This document shows positions 1 through 6,614 of a stretch of DNA of 42,708 nt, one piece after another (position 1 is the stretch's first letter; every line of letters starts with the position of its first letter). The notes beneath the pieces are model-generated. The model made no database searches and had not been told where the DNA came from. It saw nothing but the letters and a program-made list of their open reading frames with translations. The DNA lies in assembly GCA_041580155.1 (NCBI GenBank), contig JBFGEI010000002.1:1-42708 (forward strand), read 5' to 3'. Both the position numbers and the translations under genes were made by a program. The stretch is from Limimaricola sp041580155. Its GTDB lineage: Bacteria > Pseudomonadota > Alphaproteobacteria > Rhodobacterales > Rhodobacteraceae.

Positions 1-1
1 G

Positions 2-127
2 ATGCTGGTCGACGACCGGAGGATCGAGAAGCTCTTCATGGAGCCGGGCTTCAAGGACAATCCGCCGGGCGTTCCGGTGGGCTCCTCGGGGGCCGAGGTC
101 ATGCTCGACTTTCTGAAGAATTGCTGA
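2..127 (+). CDS. Peroxiredoxin (redoxin family), C-terminal end, 5' truncated by window edge
   Basis: Only the last 41 codons are present; the reading frame is open to the left edge, and the Met at base 2 is internal. The tail has the layout of Prx5-type redoxins: MLVDD, then a strand containing EKLFMEPGF, then a short linker and the closing AEVMLDFL helix. Members of this family reduce hydrogen peroxide and alkyl peroxides with a thiol donor; the catalytic Cys lies upstream of the window and cannot be checked. A 7-bp inverted repeat follows (136-142 with 152-158) and may end transcription. The assignment rests on a short C-terminal match. Confidence 0.65.
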   Translation: MLVDDRRIEKLFMEPGFKDNPPGVPVGSSGAEVMLDFLKNC

Positions 128-135
128 GCGCCGGT

Positions 136-158
136 CGGTTCGACAGGATCGCGAACCG
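136..158 (+). terminator. Possible hairpin terminator after peroxiredoxin gene
   Basis: CGGTTCG (136-142) pairs with CGAACCG (152-158) over a 9-base loop, nine bases after the stop codon. There is no real T tract, so it may only be an RNA-stabilising hairpin. Confidence 0.3.
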
Positions 159-275
159 GTCTTTGGTTCCACACCGCCGAGCTGGAGGCGCGGCAATCTG
201 GCCCGGACGGCGAAATCGCATGGACCGGTTGGCGGTTCTCGCCTTCACTCCGCAGCGGGAGAAGGAGAGGCAGCG

Positions 276-542
276 ATGAATCTGGCGAAGCTTTACCCCG
301 CGCGCGCAGCGGAGGGGCGGCCTGTGACTGCCGGTCTGATCGGAGCGGGCAATTTCGGCTCGATGTTCCTGGCGCAGGTGCCGCATGTCGAGGGGCTGGA
401 GGTCGCGGCGATCGCCGATCTCGACCCCGACCGCGCCACCGGCCATGCCCGTGCGGGCATCCGCCACGCGCAGACGGAGATTAGTGCGGGCCGCCACGAG
501 GTTATGGTCAATGTCGAAGCCGATCAGCCCTTTGCCGAATAA
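276..542 (+). pseudogene. Remnant of SAF-type / homoserine-dehydrogenase-like NAD(P)-dependent oxidoreductase
   Basis: This 88-codon ORF starts well (GGAGAAGGAGAGG upstream). Its first 55 residues have a classical Rossmann start: VTAGLIGAGNFGSMFLAQ, with the glycine-rich GAGNFG loop, then EVAAIADLDPDRA with the acidic residue ending strand 2. In the full-length relatives I recall (COG4091 type, over 400 residues) a long stretch follows before a segment like AGIRHA...G.H.VMVNVEAD. Here that segment (residues 60-83) comes almost directly after DPDRA, and the frame stops soon after. I read this as a gene with one or more internal deletions. A functional short protein is unlikely, because the catalytic and C-terminal domains are missing. 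Confidence 0.6.
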
Positions 543-749
543 ACCCTAGAGGCATTGAAAGCCGCGCATCGTGGCCAGAATCCCGCCGTGGCCACCTTTC
601 AGACGGCTCTCAACGCTCTGCAGTAGGAAGGGTACGTCTGGCGCAGGGAACATGGTCGATACATTATAGAAATCTCGGGTATCGCCCTCGCTCTGGCCGT
701 CGCCGGCTGACAAGATCGGGCCGTCGCTCGGAAGCAAGCGCCGTCTGCA

Positions 750-1076
750 TCAGATGCAGCTCGCCGTCGCCGTCGCGGGCACCAAGGTCCAGATCGCGGC
801 GACCAGGGCGGTCGCGGCCAAGGCGAGGCTTACGCGTCGAATCGAGAGGTCCGGATCCTGCCATCTCGGCGACCACATAACCGCCAGACAAAGCGATTGC
901 GCCGCGATTGCCGCGATGGCCGCTCCGATCAGCAGCGCGCGCTCCGACAGGCCAAGGGGCGGCGCGGCCCAGCGGCTTGAACACAGCAGGCCATGCAGGC
1001 CGTAGACAGCGCTGAAGGAGGCGAGCCAGATCCCCAGCGGCAGCGACAGGCGCAGAACGGCCTTCACGTCAGCCAT
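750..1076 (-). CDS. Small three-helix membrane protein of the terminal oxidase cluster
   Basis: This is a 108-residue protein. Its ATG (1074-1076) sits inside the last codons of the subunit I-III gene (13-base overlap), so the two are translationally coupled. Three hydrophobic segments are visible at about residues 10-30, 45-67 and 82-100. I recognise no catalytic motif. Position at the 3' end of the oxidase operon and the small membrane architecture suggest an accessory subunit comparable to subunit IV of heme-copper oxidases, but this comes from context, not sequence similarity. Confidence 0.6.
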   Translation of the reverse strand: MADVKAVLRLSLPLGIWLASFSAVYGLHGLLCSSRWAAPPLGLSERALLIGAAIAAIAAQSLCLAVMWSPRWQDPDLSIRRVSLALAATALVAAIWTLVPATATASCI

Positions 1077-3520
1077 CCCGGAAGCCCGATGGCCAAGGCA
1101 ACTACGAGGGAGACGAGAGCGGCATAGTCGCACCACAGCCGCACGATCCGCGGCTCTCCGCCCGAGAGCGCCCCGATGTGACCCGCCCGCCTGCGGAAGG
1201 CGAGAAAGAGCAGCATCAGCAGCGCGATGGCCTGATGCAGCAGCGCGTAGCCGACGAGCACCCAGAGCGTCGCGTTGTAAGCATGGGCCGCGGGGTCCGG
1301 CACGAGCGTCAGTGTCCAGATGGCAGCCAACGCCAAGGCGCCGACGCCCGCTACCCCGAGTACCAGTCCCGCAAGCGGGCGCAGCCGCGCGCCGAGGCCC
1401 GCGAGCGCCGCGCCCGCCAGCACCGTTGCCGCCAGGCCGAGGCTCGGCTCGGCATAGCTTGGCGGCGGCCAGTTGGGGGCGATCGTCCAGAGAAAGGCAT
1501 AGCCGAAGAGCAGCGAGCCGAAGAAGGTACCATCCGCCAGCAGCAAGAAGATCGACCCCCACCAGCCCGGCGGATCGGCGGCCTCCGAAGCGGTCACCAG
1601 TGCCGGGCCGCGCCCCACAGGCAGGGGGCCTTCGGGCGTCGTGCCGCCGAGGCTCCAGGCCCAGAACAATGCGCAACCGATCACCCCCAAAGCCGAGACC
1701 GGCACCAGCCAGTAGGCCTTGAGCAGCATGCCGAGGAAGAACAGCCCCGTTACCGCCGACATCAGCATCGGCAGGCCGGTGTTGCCGGGGAAAACGGTGA
1801 TGTAGCGCGGCGCGCCGCTGGCGATCTCGACCGACAGGGTTTCGCGCCGGCCCCGCGCCGGATCGCCGAGGTAGCCCTCGCCCCGCGCCAGCCGCACCGG
1901 CAGCGCGGGATCGTCGTAGAGCGGATCGCGCGAGGTCACATGCGGCAGGCTTGCGAAGTTGTACGGCGCGGCTGGCGTCGGCATCGCCCACTCCAATGTG
2001 CCTGCCCCCCATGGATCGCGCGAGCCGCGGATCGCGACGACCGCGTTGATCACCACGTCGATCAGCACCAGCGCGAAGCCGATCGCCATGACGAAGCCGC
2101 TGATCGAGGCGATCAGGTTGATCGCCTCCCAGCCCTGGCCTGCCTCGTAGGTGTCGATCCGCCGCCGCATGCCCAGAAGCCCGGCCCAGTGCAGCAGCAG
2201 GAAGGTGCCGTGAAACCCGACGAAGACGAGCCAGAAGGCGGCATCGCCGAGCTGGAAGTAGGTCTTGCGTCCGGTGAAATGCGGCGTCCAGTAATAGAGC
2301 GCCGCCAGCATCGGGAAGACGAAGCCGCCGATCAGCACGTAGTGCAGATGCGCCACGATGAAGTAGGTGTCATGCGCCTGCCAGTCGAAGGGCACGATCG
2401 CCACCATGACTCCGGTGAGGCCGCCGATCACGAAGGTGGCGAAGAAGGCGAGCAGCCACAGCATCGGCAGGTGCAGGCGCGGCTGCCCCTTCGACAGCGT
2501 GCCGATCCAGGCAAAGATCTGTACCGCCGTCGGCACCGCCACCAGCGTCGAGGCGGCCGAGAAGAAGGCCAGCCCCATGTGCGGAATGCCGGTGGTGAAC
2601 ATGTGGTGCACCCAGAGCCCGAAGCTCAGCACGCCCAGGGACACCGCCGCCGCGACGATCCAGCCGTAGCCCATGAGCGTGGTGCGCGCCATCACCGGCA
2701 GGATGGTCGAGATCGCCCCCGCCGCCGGCAGGAAGATGATGTAGACCTCCGGATGGCCGAACAGCCAGAACAGGTGCTGCCAGAGCAGCGCGTCGCCGCC
2801 CTGGGCCACCTGGAAGAAGGGCAGGCCGAAGGCGCGTTCCAGCTCCAGCAGGATCGAACCGAGGATCAGCGGCGGAAAGCCGGTGAGGATCATCACCGCC
2901 GTGACCAGCGCGTACCAGGCGAAGATCGGCATTCGCGAAAGCGACATGCCCGGCGCGCGGTAGCGCAGTATCGTCACGGTGATCTCGACCGCCGCCGAGA
3001 TGGCCGAGATCTCGACGAAGGTGATGCCGATCAGCCAGAAATCCGGGTTGATCCCCGGCGCGCCGATGGTCGAGGAAAGCGGCGGATACATGAACCAGCC
3101 GCTGTCGGGCGCCACACCCGCCAGCAGCGAGAACACCATCATCGCGCCGCCGAAGACGTAGCACCAGAAGCCGTAGGCGGTGAGCCGCGGGAAGGCGAGA
3201 TCGCGGGTGCCCAGCATCTTCGGCAGCAGGTAGACCGCGAGCCCCTCGAAGAGCGGGATCGCGAACAGGAACATCATGATGGTCCCGTGCATGGTGAAGA
3301 CCTGGTTGTAGTGATCCGGCCCCAGAAAGGCCGACCGCGGGCTCGCCAGCTGCGCCCGGATCAGCATCGCGAGGATGCCGCCCACGATGAAGAAGAACAC
3401 CGCCACGACAAGGAACATGCGGCCCAGATCGGTGTGGTTGACCGTGGTGAACCAGCCCCTGAGACCCGGCGCGGAGGCCCAGATGCGCGACAGCGCGCGG
3501 TGACGCTGCAGCGCGTTCAT
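1064..3520 (-). CDS. ctaD: Heme-copper oxidase subunit I fused to subunit III
   Basis: An 818-residue fusion that reduces O2 and pumps protons in the cytoplasmic membrane. Residues 1 to about 560 are subunit I: H78 (MHGTIMMF) and H393 for the low-spin heme, H391 (AHLHY) for the high-spin heme, and H256 with Y260 (GHPEVY), H305 and H306 (VHHMF) for CuB. After a linker, residues from about 600 form a subunit III-like helix bundle (PPGWWGSIFLLLADGTFFG). The start at 3518-3520 has AAGGAGAG seven bases upstream and overlaps the subunit II stop (ATGA). Where most A-type oxidases have the K-channel lysine two residues before the hydrophobic pair preceding GY, this protein has RTTLMGY, so that lysine seems to be Thr. 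The electron donor is probably quinol, given subunit II. Confidence 0.9.
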   Translation of the reverse strand: MNALQRHRALSRIWASAPGLRGWFTTVNHTDLGRMFLVVAVFFFIVGGILAMLIRAQLASPRSAFLGPDHYNQVFTMHGTIMMFLFAIPLFEGLAVYLLPKMLGTRDLAFPRLTAYGFWCYVFGGAMMVFSLLAGVAPDSGWFMYPPLSSTIGAPGINPDFWLIGITFVEISAISAAVEITVTILRYRAPGMSLSRMPIFAWYALVTAVMILTGFPPLILGSILLELERAFGLPFFQVAQGGDALLWQHLFWLFGHPEVYIIFLPAAGAISTILPVMARTTLMGYGWIVAAAVSLGVLSFGLWVHHMFTTGIPHMGLAFFSAASTLVAVPTAVQIFAWIGTLSKGQPRLHLPMLWLLAFFATFVIGGLTGVMVAIVPFDWQAHDTYFIVAHLHYVLIGGFVFPMLAALYYWTPHFTGRKTYFQLGDAAFWLVFVGFHGTFLLLHWAGLLGMRRRIDTYEAGQGWEAINLIASISGFVMAIGFALVLIDVVINAVVAIRGSRDPWGAGTLEWAMPTPAAPYNFASLPHVTSRDPLYDDPALPVRLARGEGYLGDPARGRRETLSVEIASGAPRYITVFPGNTGLPMLMSAVTGLFFLGMLLKAYWLVPVSALGVIGCALFWAWSLGGTTPEGPLPVGRGPALVTASEAADPPGWWGSIFLLLADGTFFGSLLFGYAFLWTIAPNWPPPSYAEPSLGLAATVLAGAALAGLGARLRPLAGLVLGVAGVGALALAAIWTLTLVPDPAAHAYNATLWVLVGYALLHQAIALLMLLFLAFRRRAGHIGALSGGEPRIVRLWCDYAALVSLVVALAIGLPGWLT

Positions 3521-4146
3521 GGTGTCTCTCCTTGCAGGAAGGCCCGCCATCCGTCTTCGTCATGCGCGACCACCGTGAACCGGTGGTCGCGGTAGCCGGT
3601 CCCGTTGAATTCCGCGCCCAGGCCCTCGTAGCGGCCGGGCAGGTCGGCCTCGATCCGAAGCACGTTCACATGGCCCGGCACTGCGTCGAGCTTGCCCGCC
3701 AGCCGCGGCACCCAGAAGCTGTGGATCACGTCGATCGAGCTGATCGCCACGTCGACCGGGCGGCCGGCGGGGATGTGCAACAGGTTCTCGGTCTCGCGCC
3801 CCGGCGCATCGGCATAGCCGAAGCGCCAGTCCCACTGCCGCGCCTCGGCGCGCACCTCGACCACCTCGGAGGACGGGCGCGGCAACAGCCGTTCGCCCAC
3901 GATGAGACCATAGGCCAGCAGCGCCGCGAGCACGACGATCGGAAAGCCCAGGCCCAGCCAGACCACGAAGCGTCGCTCGGCCACCTCGCCGGGCGGCCGC
4001 CGCCAGGCCCACAGGATCAGCCCGCCAACGAAAAGAAAGATCAGCGTCGCGCCGATCAGAAGCACCCACCAAAGCGTCGCGATCACTGCCGCCGCCGGAC
4101 CCGCCGGATGCACCGCCGAGAGGCTCTTTTCGCAACCAGAGAGCAT
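3517..4146 (-). CDS. Heme-copper oxidase subunit II, CuA-less (quinol-oxidase-like) lipoprotein
   Basis: The protein has a lipobox (LSGC), two membrane helices (about residues 18-48 and 60-83) and a periplasmic cupredoxin domain containing RQWDWRFGY and DVIHSFWVP. In cytochrome c oxidases the end of this domain carries the CuA motif CxExCGxxHxxM. Here the same place reads GLGAEFNGTGYRDHRF with no Cys, as in CyoA of bo-type quinol oxidases, so it should not take electrons from cytochrome c. The start is uncertain. The only in-frame ATG (4144-4146) leaves just four residues before the lipid-modified Cys; a CTG at 4177-4179 would give a normal lipoprotein signal of about 16 residues. The stop overlaps the subunit I start. 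Confidence 0.85.
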   Translation of the reverse strand: MLSGCEKSLSAVHPAGPAAAVIATLWWVLLIGATLIFLFVGGLILWAWRRPPGEVAERRFVVWLGLGFPIVVLAALLAYGLIVGERLLPRPSSEVVEVRAEARQWDWRFGYADAPGRETENLLHIPAGRPVDVAISSIDVIHSFWVPRLAGKLDAVPGHVNVLRIEADLPGRYEGLGAEFNGTGYRDHRFTVVAHDEDGWRAFLQGETP

Positions 4147-4191
4147 CAGAAGTGTTGAGCCCCCGAGACCGCAGCGCAGGAGAGGCCGGGC

Positions 4192-4704
4192 ATGTCCGAA
4201 AAGATGGTCAACGAAACCGAAGAGCTGATCGATCCGATCGCGCAGACGCCGGGCTACGACCAGACGGAATCCTTCGTCGGCATCTGGGGCCACCCGCTGC
4301 ACGCGATGAGCGTGGCCTTTCCCGTGGCGCTGACCTTCTGCAATTTCGGGGCCGACGTGCTTTATTGGTGGTCGGGCGAGCTGTTCTGGGCGCGCGCCTC
4401 CATCTGGGCGGCGGGAACGGCCTTCCTGTTCGGTCTCGCGGCGGGGGCGACCGGCACCGCCGAGCTTCTCATGGTGCCCGGCATCCGCATCCGCGCGGCC
4501 GCCTGGACCCATTTCGTGATCGCGGTGCTGCTGCTGTCGTTGCTGGGGCTGAATTGGGGCTACCGGCTGCAGGGGTACGAAGCGGCGGTGCTGCCCTACG
4601 GCATCCTGATGTCGGGCTTCAACGTGCTCGTTGTGAGTGTCACGGGATGGCATGGCGGCAAACTCGTCTTCGATTATCGTCTGGGCACGTCGAAAGGCAG
4701 CTGA
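4192..4704 (+). CDS. DUF2231 family membrane protein
   Basis: A 170-residue protein with four hydrophobic segments (about 42-62, 70-90, 105-125 and 135-155). The family signature shows in GHPLHAMSVAFPVAL near residue 33 and in SVTGWHGGKLVF near the end; the conserved histidines suggest heme or metal binding, but the family has no proven function that I know of. AGGAGAGG lies seven bases before the ATG. It is the only plus-strand gene in the oxidase cluster. It diverges from subunit II with about 45 bases between start codons, and its 3' end overlaps the convergent CopD-like gene by 31 bases. Association with terminal oxidase genes suggests a role in respiration. Confidence 0.75.
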   Translation: MSEKMVNETEELIDPIAQTPGYDQTESFVGIWGHPLHAMSVAFPVALTFCNFGADVLYWWSGELFWARASIWAAGTAFLFGLAAGATGTAELLMVPGIRIRAAAWTHFVIAVLLLSLLGLNWGYRLQGYEAAVLPYGILMSGFNVLVVSVTGWHGGKLVFDYRLGTSKGS

Positions 4705-5183
4705 TTGCCGCGCGGCTCGGCGAGCCACCCCGGCACCGGGATCTCGTCTAGTTCTGGCTTGGCGAGCACTAGAAACAGGATCGCGAGGATCGGCACGAGC
4801 AGCAGCAGGAGCGGCAGTGTCGGGCTTGGCGCCCTGTGCGTGCCCTCGCGCTCGGCCACGGCGACGAGGACGTAGCCGACCCAGACGTGGAAGCTCACCA
4901 GCAGCGCCACGAAGACCAGCTTGGAAAACATCCATGTCTCGAAGACCTCGCGCAGGAAGATCAGCCCCGTGCCCGAGGCGATGGCGAGCACCGCCGAGGG
5001 CGTGACGAAATAGGTATAGGCGTAATGGGTGGCGCGGCGGATGCGCCCGTAATCGGCCTGACCGATCGCCGGGTCGTGCCGCGCCAGCATCAGCGGCAGT
5101 GCAAAAAGCCCGCCGCACCACAACAGCAGCATGCCGACGTGCAGCGCCTTCAGATGCGGGATGAGCGCGGTCAGCCAGCTCAT
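4674..5183 (-). CDS. CopD/HemJ-like four-helix membrane protein
   Basis: A 169-residue integral membrane protein. The N-terminus (LKALHVGMLLLWCGGLFALP) with its conserved His, the central RRATHYAYTYFVTPSA and the HVWVGYVLV segment match the CopD/HemJ (UPF0093-like) pattern, in which conserved histidines bind heme or copper. The start (5181-5183) overlaps the CtaG stop by four bases, so it is co-translated with that oxidase assembly factor; a role in heme or copper supply to the oxidase is the natural inference. The choice between a HemJ-type protoporphyrinogen oxidase and a CopD-type copper protein cannot be settled here. Confidence 0.65.
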   Translation of the reverse strand: MSWLTALIPHLKALHVGMLLLWCGGLFALPLMLARHDPAIGQADYGRIRRATHYAYTYFVTPSAVLAIASGTGLIFLREVFETWMFSKLVFVALLVSFHVWVGYVLVAVAEREGTHRAPSPTLPLLLLLVPILAILFLVLAKPELDEIPVPGWLAEPRGNQLPFDVPRR

Positions 5184-5905
5184 GCCGCCGAACGCCCCAC
5201 GGATTGCTCCGCCGACCGCCAACCCCGGCGCGCCAGTAAGGCGATCACCGCGAGATAGGGCAGCATCGCCGGCACCCACATGATCAGGCCGCCGAGCTGT
5301 TGGTCGGCGAGCGGCGAGATCCCCCAAGCCAATGGCGCCACGGCATGGGCCGCGTAGATCTGCGCGGGCGCGAAGGTGAGGATCGCGCCGAGCAGCCCCA
5401 TCTGCATCAACCCGGCCAGCGCCCAGAGCACCCCTTCGATCGCCGCGCCGACGCCGAGGACCGCGCGCCAGAACAGCGTGGCCGAGACCAGAAGCGTGAC
5501 CTGCATGAGCCAGTAGACCGCGATGTCGCTCAGCGCGAGGTCATAGGCCGCCGGGAGGTGCCAGCCCCACAGAAGCGCAGTGGAAACAAGGAAAGGCAGC
5601 GCCGTGGACATGCCAGCGCGCCGCGCCGGCAGCGCGGCGGCAAGCAGCGGCGCCGCGACGGCCACCAGCAGCACGTGGTGCACCACCCGGGCCGAAAACA
5701 GCGCAACCGACATGGCGCAGAGCGGCGAGACGAAGGCCGCCGCGAGGACCATCACGGCGCCCAACCCCGCCCGGCTGTGCCGCAGGTGGATCGACATGAC
5801 CAAGAGACCGCCAAGCAGGACCGGATCAAGGTTCCACGCATAGAGAGCGGCATCGGGCGCGGGCGCTGCGCCACAGTAGCTGCCCGGCAGCACCCATCCC
5901 GACAT
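5180..5905 (-). CDS. ctaG: Cytochrome oxidase assembly protein, caa3 CtaG family
   Basis: A 241-residue protein with about seven predicted membrane helices. Features typical of the caa3_CtaG family include the His pair in RVVHHVLLVAVAAPLLA, WGWHLPAAYDLAL, and a late segment with PLADQQLGGLIMWVPAMLPY. Members are needed to assemble the copper centres of heme-copper oxidases. The ATG at 5903-5905 was chosen because GAGGGAGGG precedes it by a few bases; a TTG 21 bases further up is possible. It is the first gene of the minus-strand oxidase cluster and overlaps the CopD-like gene (ATGA). Confidence 0.85.
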   Translation of the reverse strand: MSGWVLPGSYCGAAPAPDAALYAWNLDPVLLGGLLVMSIHLRHSRAGLGAVMVLAAAFVSPLCAMSVALFSARVVHHVLLVAVAAPLLAAALPARRAGMSTALPFLVSTALLWGWHLPAAYDLALSDIAVYWLMQVTLLVSATLFWRAVLGVGAAIEGVLWALAGLMQMGLLGAILTFAPAQIYAAHAVAPLAWGISPLADQQLGGLIMWVPAMLPYLAVIALLARRGWRSAEQSVGRSAA

Positions 5906-6247
5906 CGTCGCCCTCCCTCGCCCCAAGCCGTGTGATCACCACGCGACCCTCGGCACTTTCTTCGCCTCGCGCAAGCTAGGGCTGCGCGGCACCGCCTCAA
6001 TTGATCAAGCGATGGAAACTGCAGCATCCCTGACCCAAGGCCGAAGGAGGCCGCGTCGCTTGCCGAACAGGTCGGCCCCGGCGCGCGACCCCTGGCACCC
6101 CGCCGGGGGCCGCAGCTGTTCCGTGCCGGTGGGGCGCCTTGGGGTCCGGCACTCGACCACGATCGGCACCCAAGAGCGAATGACGCCCGCGCGGATCCAT
6201 CGCTGGCGCGGCACCCCCGGCAGGGTCTCTGCCGCGCTTTCGCGGCC
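5906..6247. other. Intergenic stretch with no recognised gene
   Basis: These 342 bases separate ctaG from the Pmp3-like gene. Open frames cross it on both strands, but none has a family-like sequence, and their composition is that of GC-rich shadow frames. The part next to 5905 should hold the promoter of the ctaG operon; I see no convincing -35/-10 pair. Confidence 0.5.
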
Positions 6248-6406
6248 CTACCGCTTGATGATGATCCAGAGCGCATGGATGATCCCCGGCACATAGCCGA
6301 GCAGCGTCAGTATCAGGTTGATCCAGAAGTGCTTGCCGAGACCTTCCTGGAGGAACACGCCGAGCGGCGGGATGAAGATCGCGATGATGATGCGGAGAAT
6401 GTCCAT
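6248..6406 (-). CDS. Pmp3/YqaE family small membrane peptide (UPF0057)
   Basis: This 52-residue protein consists of two transmembrane helices and matches the Pmp3/YqaE pattern closely: IPPLGVFLQEG, then WINLILTLLGYVPGIIHALWII. These proteolipids sit in the cytoplasmic membrane, are often stress induced, and affect membrane potential and ion leakage. GGAAAGG lies five to six bases before the ATG (6404-6406). It stands alone, with no partner gene on the same strand nearby. Confidence 0.9.
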   Translation of the reverse strand: MDILRIIIAIFIPPLGVFLQEGLGKHFWINLILTLLGYVPGIIHALWIIIKR

Positions 6407-6614
6407 ATGGGCCTTTCCGATGCGTGAGAGCGTCGTGTGTCTGGTTGCGACCCGCCGACCGCGGGTTGTTCGAGGCACAAGCGCCCTGCGGCCATCCGGT
6501 TCCTGACGGACAGCGGTCGCGATGCACGGGGCCGGACCCGCGCGACGGCGATCGATGCCTTGCAGGAACCCGCTTCCCGGCCCCGCGTTGATGTCGGGAA
6601 AGTGAGGGAACCGC

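Noticed and set aside
546..737. Minus-strand frame of 63 codons with fairly protein-like composition
   Set aside because: It has no recognised family, a weak start and no neighbour on the same strand within operon distance. It may be another gene remnant, but this cannot be shown.
1178..3595. Very long plus-strand open frame (805 codons) opposite the oxidase subunit I gene
   Set aside because: Antisense shadow of a GC-rich gene: the translation is low-complexity Arg/His/Gln/Glu, while the opposite strand encodes a clear heme-copper oxidase.
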